A stretch of 47,855 bases of DNA from CBDHHC01 sp050633205. GTDB taxonomy: Bacteria; Pseudomonadota; Alphaproteobacteria; Rhizobiales; CBDHHC01. A program made the position numbers and the translations under genes. Positions 41,805 through 47,855 of the stretch are shown piece by piece. How positions within the stretch are numbered: the first letter of the stretch is position 1; each line of letters opens with the position of its first letter. A model generated the notes under the pieces. It was not told where the DNA came from. It saw only the letters and a program-made list of their open reading frames with translations, and did no database searches. The stretch is taken from positions 1 through 47,855 of the forward strand of contig JBOEGA010000102.1 in NCBI GenBank assembly GCA_050633205.1, given 5' to 3'.

Positions 41805-43229
41805 ATGGCAGAAAACCAAGTCGGAAAAGTTCGGCAAGTTATGGGCGCGGTGGTTGACGTTCAATTCGATGGTCACCTACCTGCAATTTTGAATGCGCTC
41901 GAGACAGAAAACAGGGGCAACCGTCTTGTCCTTGAAGTGGCTCAGCATTTGGGCGAAGGCATGGTACGTACCATCGCTATGGATGCGACTGAAGGTCTGG
42001 TTCGCGGTCAGGACGTTGCTGACACAGGCGAAGCAATCGCTGTACCGGTTGGTGAAGGCACTCTTGGCCGTATCATGAACGTTATCGGTGAGCCGGTTGA
42101 TGATGCTGGTCCAATCCAGACAGAAACAAAACGCGCTATTCACGCTCAGGCTCCTGAATTCATCGAACAGTCAACAGAAGCTGAAATTCTTGAAACTGGC
42201 ATTAAAGTCGTAGACCTTCTGGCTCCTTACGCAAAAGGTGGTAAGATTGGTCTGTTCGGCGGTGCGGGTGTTGGTAAAACAGTTCTTATTATGGAGCTGA
42301 TCAATAACATCGCGAAAGGCCATGGTGGTTACTCAGTATTCGCTGGCGTTGGAGAGAGAACTCGTGAAGGTAATGACCTTTACTGGGAGATGATCGAATC
42401 CAACGTGAATAAAGAAGGCGGCGGAGAAGGCTCTAAATGTTCTCTAGTTTACGGTCAGATGAATGAGCCTCCAGGAGCCCGTGCTCGTGTTGCTCTTTCC
42501 GGCCTGACTATCGCAGAGGAATTCCGTGACAAAGGCCAGGACGTTCTTTTCTTCGTTGATAACATCTTCCGCTTTACGCAGGCTGGTTCTGAGGTGTCCG
42601 CACTTCTTGGACGTATCCCTTCAGCGGTGGGCTATCAGCCAACTCTTGCGACTGACATGGGTAACATGCAGGAACGCATTACAACGACAACAAAGGGTTC
42701 AATTACTTCCGTACAAGCAGTTTACGTACCTGCGGATGACCTGACTGACCCTGCTCCGGCATCAACATTTGCTCACTTGGACGCAACAACAGTTCTTTCC
42801 CGCTCTATTGCGGAAAAAGGTATTTACCCTGCGGTTGACCCACTTGACTCAACCTCTCGTGTACTTGAGCCACGCGTTGTTGGTGAAGAGCACTATGGTA
42901 CAGCACGTCGTGTACAGGAAATCCTTCAGCGTTATAAAGGTCTTCAGGACATTATCGCTATTCTTGGTATGGACGAGCTTTCTGAAGAAGACAAAGTTAC
43001 AGTGGCACGTGCCCGTAAAATTGAGAAATTCCTTTCTCAGCCATTCCACGTTGCGGAAATCTTTACTGGCTCTCCAGGTGTTCTTGTTAAGCTTGAAGAC
43101 ACAATCAAAGGCTTTAAAGGTCTTTGTAATGGTGACTACGATCACCTTCCTGAGCAGGCCTTCTATCTTGTAGGCACAATCGAGGAAGCAATCGAAAAAG
43201 CTGAAAAAATGGCTGCAGAAGCTGCTTAA
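41805..43229 (+). CDS. atpD: ATP synthase F1 beta subunit
   Basis: The 474-residue catalytic subunit has the Walker A GLFGGAGVGKTVLIM and catalytic GVGERTREGNDLYWEM, with VLFFVDNIFRFTQAGSEVS as the Walker B region. It carries the catalytic nucleotide sites. AAGGAAG precedes the ATG at 41805. Codon bias is as strong as in atpA. atpC follows after 32 bases. Confidence 0.97.
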   Translation: MAENQVGKVRQVMGAVVDVQFDGHLPAILNALETENRGNRLVLEVAQHLGEGMVRTIAMDATEGLVRGQDVADTGEAIAVPVGEGTLGRIMNVIGEPVDDAGPIQTETKRAIHAQAPEFIEQSTEAEILETGIKVVDLLAPYAKGGKIGLFGGAGVGKTVLIMELINNIAKGHGGYSVFAGVGERTREGNDLYWEMIESNVNKEGGGEGSKCSLVYGQMNEPPGARARVALSGLTIAEEFRDKGQDVLFFVDNIFRFTQAGSEVSALLGRIPSAVGYQPTLATDMGNMQERITTTTKGSITSVQAVYVPADDLTDPAPASTFAHLDATTVLSRSIAEKGIYPAVDPLDSTSRVLEPRVVGEEHYGTARRVQEILQRYKGLQDIIAILGMDELSEEDKVTVARARKIEKFLSQPFHVAEIFTGSPGVLVKLEDTIKGFKGLCNGDYDHLPEQAFYLVGTIEEAIEKAEKMAAEAA

Positions 43230-43261
43230 GTAAACCACTGAATTAGGAAAGGTCCGCTGAA

Positions 43262-43666
43262 ATGGCAGACACACTTAAATTTGAGCTGGTTTCACCTGAA
43301 AGACTATTACTGTCTGAAGATGTTAAGCAGGTTGTTGTTCCGGGAGCCGAAGGTGACTTCGGCGTTCTGGCCGGACACGCGCCTCTGCTTTCTTCTCTTC
43401 GCCCTGGTGTACTTAAAATCACCGACGAAAAGGGTACCGAGAAAAGCATCTATATTCGTGGTGGTCTTGCAGATGCAGGTCCTGAAACATTGACTATCCT
43501 GGCTCAACAGGCAATCGAAGTTGACGGTCTCGACAAAGCGAAGATGGACAGCGAGATTGAGAATGTTCGTGGAGACCTTGAAGCTGCGAAAGAAGACGAG
43601 CAGATCACTGCTGTAAATATCGCACTAAGCCAGCTTGAAGAGCTGAAAGCTGAATTAAATCTGTAA
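43262..43666 (+). CDS. atpC: ATP synthase F1 epsilon subunit
   Basis: The 134-residue protein has the epsilon beta-sandwich (FELVSPERLLLSEDVKQVVV, GAEGDFGVLAGHAPLLSSL) and a C-terminal helix pair (MDSEIENVRGDLEAAKEDEQ). It couples the central stalk to the c-ring and can inhibit hydrolysis. It is the last gene of the operon and is followed by a strong terminator. Confidence 0.94.
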   Translation: MADTLKFELVSPERLLLSEDVKQVVVPGAEGDFGVLAGHAPLLSSLRPGVLKITDEKGTEKSIYIRGGLADAGPETLTILAQQAIEVDGLDKAKMDSEIENVRGDLEAAKEDEQITAVNIALSQLEELKAELNL

Positions 43667-43691
43667 TCATCTTTCACATCTCAAAAATTTC

Positions 43692-43719
43692 GGCCACGGT
43701 TTATTTCTAAACCGTGGCC
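43692..43719 (+). terminator. Terminator of the F1 operon
   Basis: GGCCACGGTTTA (43692-43703) pairs with TAAACCGTGGCC (43708-43719) around TTTC, followed by TTTTTA. Confidence 0.9.
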
Positions 43720-43776
43720 TTTTTATTTAAACTATCTCCATAGCGCATATCGATAGTTCAGCAATTATAAAATTAC

Positions 43777-44118
43777 TTAGCGGCAATCATGTCTGCGTAG
43801 ACATTTCCAGTAACGACGGCTCTTATAACCATACTCTCTGCCACATCTTACCTTCCATTTGGTACAACGGCTTACTGCTGCATGACCGCAATCACGCGCA
43901 ACCATACAACGGTAATAACGTCTGGTTTTATACCCCCATCTGTCAGTACAACGAATCTTGTGATAACGACAGCGACGGTAAGTTACCTGTTCAATAAGCG
44001 AAGAAGCATCTGTCACTCCTTTTACACCACCATTGAACTGTGATGCCTGAGCACCTCCTGCTAGAAAAGTGAACCCAAGAAATACAGAAAAGAGTGCCAC
44101 TAATAATTTTTGACGCAT
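43777..44118 (-). CDS. Secreted Cys-rich protein with internal duplication
   Basis: A signal peptide (MRQKLLVALFSVFLGFTFLA, cleavage near AQA-S) precedes a 113-residue precursor's basic Cys-rich mature part. Two consecutive ~30-residue units repeat the pattern RC...(I/V)RC, then GYK(T/S)RRY(Y/W)(R/K)C, then (R/H)DC: RWGYKTRRYYRCMVARDC and REYGYKSRRYWKCLRRHDC. Eight or so Cys suggest disulfides in the periplasm. Function unknown. The ATG at 44118 has GGAG ten bases ahead; the frame is open to 44148. Confidence 0.8.
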   Translation of the reverse strand: MRQKLLVALFSVFLGFTFLAGGAQASQFNGGVKGVTDASSLIEQVTYRRCRYHKIRCTDRWGYKTRRYYRCMVARDCGHAAVSRCTKWKVRCGREYGYKSRRYWKCLRRHDCR

Positions 44119-44554
44119 TAGAATTTTCTCCAATAACGCCCACAACACATCAGCAAATTATGATTGTAAAAATGAACCGTCAATGAACTGATTGTTCAGA
44201 ATTCAACTAAATTCAGTGTCACCTTTGAAAAATAACAATAAATTAATACAAAACAATATCAGTACAGATAGGTTTTCTGAATAACAGGTGAACTAACCGT
44301 TCCACCAATATAAATATTAAACACTCTATAAATGCCTCATACCAGACTTGATATGGATTATCGCAAATAAAAAGTAACAACTTAAGGATTAATACCTGTA
44401 CTTGTAAAACATGTGAAAATATTAATGTCTTACAAATTACGAATTTTGATGTTATTTTTTGATGCTAAATATCTGGCAGGAAATCACTATCGAACAGAAT
44501 CGACCTCTCAAATAAAGAGACTTCGAACAATTTAACTAATCAGGGAGTTTTCCG
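44119..44554. other. AT-rich gene-free gap
   Basis: About 435 bases between divergent secreted-protein genes. It is AT-rich and must contain both promoters. I see only a short TGAAC/GTTCA dyad at 44184-44198 and no gene, tRNA or strong repeat. Confidence 0.6.
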
Positions 44555-44950
44555 ATGAAAAAACTAATGTTGGCAGCTGCTACAATCGTTGCACTATCAG
44601 TGCCTGCTCTGGCTCAGGACAAACCAAATGACAAAGACCAGGTAAAGGTTACAGCAAAGCAGATCACCAAAGCAATCGCATCTATTTCTGCTCTAAGCAA
44701 AGACGATGCTAAAAAGAAAAGCTATTGCGAAATGCTTGATCTTGGAGCTCAGGCTGACGAAGCTCTTGAGAAAAACGACGAGAAAAAAGCAGAAGAATTA
44801 GGCAAAAAAGCTGAAACTATTGCTGATACTCTTGGAGACGACTTCAACGCTGCTATGGGTGTTGTTTCTCAGGTAAATCCTGATGAGAAAACAAGCGAAG
44901 CTTTATTCAAAGCTGTAGATGACCTTGATGCAAGTTGCGAAAAGAAATAA
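44555..44950 (+). CDS. Secreted hypothetical protein (131 aa)
   Basis: A clear signal peptide, MKKLMLAAATIVALSVPALA, with cleavage after A20. The ~110-residue mature protein is helical and charged, with one Cys in KKSYCEMLDLG and one near the end (DASCEKK), which may form a disulfide. It looks like a small periplasmic helical protein; no domain is recognised. GGGAG precedes the ATG. A terminator follows 30 bases after the stop. Confidence 0.85.
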   Translation: MKKLMLAAATIVALSVPALAQDKPNDKDQVKVTAKQITKAIASISALSKDDAKKKSYCEMLDLGAQADEALEKNDEKKAEELGKKAETIADTLGDDFNAAMGVVSQVNPDEKTSEALFKAVDDLDASCEKK

Positions 44951-44982
44951 TTTCTATCTGGCATTATAGCTAAAAATCGGGG

Positions 44983-45006
44983 GCGGTATGATTTTTTTCA
45001 TGCCGC
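44983..45006 (+). terminator. Terminator after the 131-aa secreted protein
   Basis: GCGGTATGA (44983-44991) pairs with TCATGCCGC (44998-45006) around a T-rich loop and is followed by TCTTTTTTT. The remaining gap to 45310 is AT-rich and empty as far as I can see. Confidence 0.85.
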
Positions 45007-45310
45007 TCTTTTTTTGTAGCAACAGGAACTCGAGCTGCCCCTCTTTCTGGACGGATCTTTTCCTGATAAACTTTCCCTGAATAAAAGGCAAAACTGATAA
45101 ACAGACCAATTCTGTTACAATTATTTATTTCAGAACCTCCACAGGAACATTTTTGTGCTATTGATACAACATTCACGCACTTGTTATGGAAGAATTCTGG
45201 TTTTGTTTACAAAACATGTTCTAACGTGCTGAAATACACATAATAAACAATATAACAATGCCTTTACCCCGGATAAGGGAATGCTATTCAAATATTGAGA
45301 TCAGGAAATC

Positions 45311-46633
45311 ATGCGTAAAATTTACTTGTATAAATATCTGACACTGACACTCTTTTCCGTAGCTTTTATGGTTATTTTGAACCATGGCGTCGTAAAAGCT
45401 GATGCTACATTTAACAGTATCTTTGGTGAAATCCCTGATCATAGCCAGATTGATGCCCTTGTCCGCAAAGAGAAAGAAGAAGATGGCGCTGTGCCAAAAT
45501 CTTCGCTGGAAGACAATCTCCTTCTAAGTGAAGCGACACTTGCCCGTCTCAATAAAAAAATTAGTCAGCTTGAGAAGATCGTAAAGTCCGGTGGCTGGCC
45601 TGCGATCCCTCCAAAAGGCATACGGATTAAATCCGGAGACAAAAGCAGCCATGTGGCAAAAGTTAAACAGATACTCGTAAAACAGGGCGACCTGTCTCCA
45701 CATCGCTTGAATATCATCACTCAGTTTGATGACTCTCTTGAAGATGCCATACTCCATTTCCAGAAACGTCATGGTATCCGGACATCGGGTTATGTAGACA
45801 GAAGAACCCGTCTGGCTCTTGCAGTCTCTGCTGAAATGCGCCTCGGACAGATCAAACTGAACAAAAGCAGACTTCAGAAAGCTCTTAAAAAAGTCAAAGG
45901 CTCAAAATATATCGTTGTGAATGTTCCGGATTTCTCTCTGCAGGCAATTAACGACGGACGTATTGAACTGACCAGTAAAGTTGTTGTAGGTCGCGAAGAT
46001 AGACAGACCCCGGACATAAATGCAGTTATTCAGGGCGTAAACTTTAATCCCTACTGGCATGTCCCATACAGCCTGATTAAAGCAGACATCATACCGAGTC
46101 AGATTAAAGATCCGACCTTTATGAAAGAAAACCATATCAAAATCTTTACCAGCTGGGGAGGTAGGTCAATTGACCCTGCCACTGTTAACTGGCGCTCACC
46201 CGAAGCAAGAAAGTATAAATTCCGCCAGGACCCGGGCGATCATAATGCCCTCGGCCTGATCCGCATTCAGATGCCAAACGCTGACAATGTCTACCTGCAT
46301 GATACCCCAACCAAAAAACTCTATGGTCTGCGCGCCCGCGCTTACAGTGCAGGATGCGTACGGGTTGAAAAAATTCGCGAGCTGACAGCCTGGATACTCG
46401 AAAATAAAAAGAAATGGGACAGATCAAAAATTGACGAAGTCATCGCATCAAAAAAGCGCGTAAATGCCATGATCAAAAAAAATATCCCGGTGCAGTTTGT
46501 CTATATCACTGCGTGGGTAGATCCTAAAGGAGCACTGAACTTCCGTGAGGATATATATGACCGTGATCAGGGGTTGAAAAAATATGCCAGCCGGCAGGAA
46601 AAAGTAAAAGGTGGAAACAGACTTTCTCCATAA
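45311..46633 (+). CDS. L,D-transpeptidase with peptidoglycan-binding domain
   Basis: The 440-residue protein has a signal/anchor at residues 10-30, a helical linker, a peptidoglycan-binding-type domain around 105-170 (LEDAILHFQKRHGIRTSGYV) and a YkuD domain around 198-360. The catalytic motifs are H330 in VYLHDTPTKKLYG and SAGCVRV with Cys349 and Arg351. It makes 3-3 crosslinks or attaches proteins to peptidoglycan in the periplasm. It stands alone between terminators. Confidence 0.92.
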   Translation: MRKIYLYKYLTLTLFSVAFMVILNHGVVKADATFNSIFGEIPDHSQIDALVRKEKEEDGAVPKSSLEDNLLLSEATLARLNKKISQLEKIVKSGGWPAIPPKGIRIKSGDKSSHVAKVKQILVKQGDLSPHRLNIITQFDDSLEDAILHFQKRHGIRTSGYVDRRTRLALAVSAEMRLGQIKLNKSRLQKALKKVKGSKYIVVNVPDFSLQAINDGRIELTSKVVVGREDRQTPDINAVIQGVNFNPYWHVPYSLIKADIIPSQIKDPTFMKENHIKIFTSWGGRSIDPATVNWRSPEARKYKFRQDPGDHNALGLIRIQMPNADNVYLHDTPTKKLYGLRARAYSAGCVRVEKIRELTAWILENKKKWDRSKIDEVIASKKRVNAMIKKNIPVQFVYITAWVDPKGALNFREDIYDRDQGLKKYASRQEKVKGGNRLSP

Positions 46634-46638
46634 AATAA

Positions 46639-46670
46639 AAAAGCCTGCTGATTTCTTTCAGCAGGCTTTT
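46639..46670. terminator. Bidirectional terminator
   Basis: AAAAGCCTGCTGA (46639-46651) pairs with TCAGCAGGCTTTT (46658-46670). A-runs to the left and T-runs to the right let it serve both the L,D-transpeptidase and the convergent gene at 46696. Confidence 0.9.
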
Positions 46671-46695
46671 TTCATCATTATAATCCTGAACCTTA

Positions 46696-47855
46696 TTACT
46701 TGTTAAATTCAGATGTAAGATCAAACAGACTTACGATTGACATCGGACTGACAGCGATAGCGCCAGCTAACTGAGCAAGCCCTACACTGCTTTTTGGCTG
46801 CACAACAATTTTCAGTTTACCATTTGGTGAATTCACCAGCTTCACGACATCCTCAAAAAGTGGTTGAAGCTCTGGAATAGTTACACCTGATTTCAGTCCT
46901 TCAATAGAACCTTTAGCCAGTCTGTCATAAAACACCTGCAAGCCCTTATCCTTAACTTCAAGAGTAATAGGCCCTACAGTCGCCCCAAGAAACAGAACCC
47001 CCAGTTTTTTCGGATCTTTCTCTTCCAGAACCGCCTTGCTGATATTACCAATAGAAGCAGTGAACGACATTGAATACAACTTGTTCACATCATAAATAAA
47101 CGGAGAAATAACCAGGCGCTGATTATTCTCATCCCACGCTATTTTGATTTTAACCTCAACATCCAGCTTCTCTATCCCCAGTTCCTTAACCAGATCCAGA
47201 ACCTTTTTCTGCATATCTGCTGTAGGAGATTTTGGATTAATAAGTTTCTCGGGTGGAACAGGCAAAGATGCCTTCAGATCAAGAGTAACTTCTGTTGGGA
47301 ACAGGCCTACATACTTGCCCCAGTTCAGATCATAATCGCCGGAAAACTCCCCGTCAGGTGTTTTAATATCAACACCACTCACAGATACGCCACTCATCCA
47401 TTTGAATATCGCGGATATACGTTCAGGAGTTGGTTTGAGACCAGGATTTTCTTTGGCAAACTTGCCGAACTTTATAATATCAAGAAGCCTGATATCACGC
47501 AGGGAAATACGGTCAATCTTGCCAAGACCTGTGTCAGCTCCTGCAACAGTGAGCTTCAGGTCTTCCATCAGTATTTCTCCAATATGGTCAACACTGAAAT
47601 CATTAATAGTTAACTTTTCCGCCGCATAGGAAACAGGTGCCTTACCCGTAATCTTTGCCAGGTTGGTTATCTGAACCTTTTTAACCTTCAGGCTTTTTGC
47701 CAGGGCATCAAAGAGGGTCAGGAGTTTACCGGGATCATCGGTTCCATTCAGAGCTTTAAAAGTAACTGCATCATTAAAACTGTTTTGTAACTTATCAAGG
47801 TCAGTCAGTTGAATATCCTTGATATCAAAGGTCATCTCTTTTTGTTCAGCCTGAC
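46696..47855 (-). CDS. Hypothetical protein, 5' end beyond the window
   Basis: The visible part is at least 379 residues. It reads as repeated beta-strand/helix patterns with many Leu/Lys and phrases such as VSGVDIKTPDGEFSGDYDLNWG and SLPVPPEKLINPKSPTADMQK. The first ATG here (47835) has no good ribosome site, and the frame remains open to the edge (residues QAEQKE before the Met), so the gene probably starts outside. It may be an exported protein given its beta-rich character, but the N-terminus is missing. I do not recognise a family. Confidence 0.7.
   Translation of the reverse strand, partial: QAEQKEMTFDIKDIQLTDLDKLQNSFNDAVTFKALNGTDDPGKLLTLFDALAKSLKVKKVQITNLAKITGKAPVSYAAEKLTINDFSVDHIGEILMEDLKLTVAGADTGLGKIDRISLRDIRLLDIIKFGKFAKENPGLKPTPERISAIFKWMSGVSVSGVDIKTPDGEFSGDYDLNWGKYVGLFPTEVTLDLKASLPVPPEKLINPKSPTADMQKKVLDLVKELGIEKLDVEVKIKIAWDENNQRLVISPFIYDVNKLYSMSFTASIGNISKAVLEEKDPKKLGVLFLGATVGPITLEVKDKGLQVFYDRLAKGSIEGLKSGVTIPELQPLFEDVVKLVNSPNGKLKIVVQPKSSVGLAQLAGAIAVSPMSIVSLFDLTSEFNK

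Overview
The window looks like chromosome of a moderately AT-rich alphaproteobacterium. The F1 ATP synthase genes run atpH-A-G-D-C with no F0 genes beside them, fumarase is the class I iron-sulfur type, two perfect TTAA-N7-TTAA (CtrA-type) boxes occur, and the protein families (PriA, XerC, TalC-type transaldolase, Entner-Doudoroff enzymes) are of proteobacterial kind. I cannot name the genus.

Layout. (1) 1-3.8 kb is the end of an integrated element: a carbon-nitrogen hydrolase, a small resolvase/invertase with a res-like inverted repeat, a small acidic companion ORF, and a large serine recombinase whose frame runs into a tRNA-Leu(CAA), the probable attachment site. The other end of the element lies outside the window. 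(2) 4-12.9 kb holds envelope and signalling genes: YqaA-type membrane protein, DsbB, small hypothetical genes, a 0.9 kb gene-free stretch with degenerate ~40-bp repeats, a YaiI-type protein, a receiver/degenerate-EAL protein followed by an Hpt protein, a Crp/Fnr regulator, an SDR with a TVP38-type membrane protein, and a duplicated-domain secreted protein. (3) 12.9-15.3 kb has two divergent GT4 glycosyltransferases. (4) 15.4-22.3 kb is a CoA-thioester catabolic locus. A TetR / acyl-CoA ligase / SDR / enoyl-CoA hydratase operon diverges from a DUF35 zinc-ribbon/OB-fold protein, a thiolase-like protein whose nucleophilic Cys is replaced by Ser, and an aldehyde dehydrogenase. The gene set fits activation, hydration and retro-aldol cleavage to an aldehyde, followed by oxidation. 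(5) 22.4-25.5 kb has two secreted hypothetical proteins flanked by a pair of structured repeats, then fumarase. (6) 25.5-30.3 kb is a compact Entner-Doudoroff operon: edd, a mutarotase-like gene, eda, gluconolactonase-like, gluconokinase. (7) 30.5-38 kb has an ABHD10-like hydrolase, a third GT4, infC with a non-canonical AUC start, xerC, a periplasmic FKBP, transaldolase and priA. (8) 38.2-43.7 kb is the F1 ATPase operon with an extra membrane-protein gene between atpG and atpD. (9) 43.7-47.9 kb has small secreted proteins, an L,D-transpeptidase and a 5'-truncated gene at the window edge.

The points most worth a second look are the Cys-less thiolase/DUF35 pair with its aldehyde dehydrogenase, the gene inserted in the atp operon, the AUC start of infC, the recombinase/tRNA-Leu junction, the covarying repeat pair at 23.1 and 23.7 kb, and the degenerate repeat tract at 6.1-6.5 kb. 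All functions were read from the sequence by eye; no searches were run.
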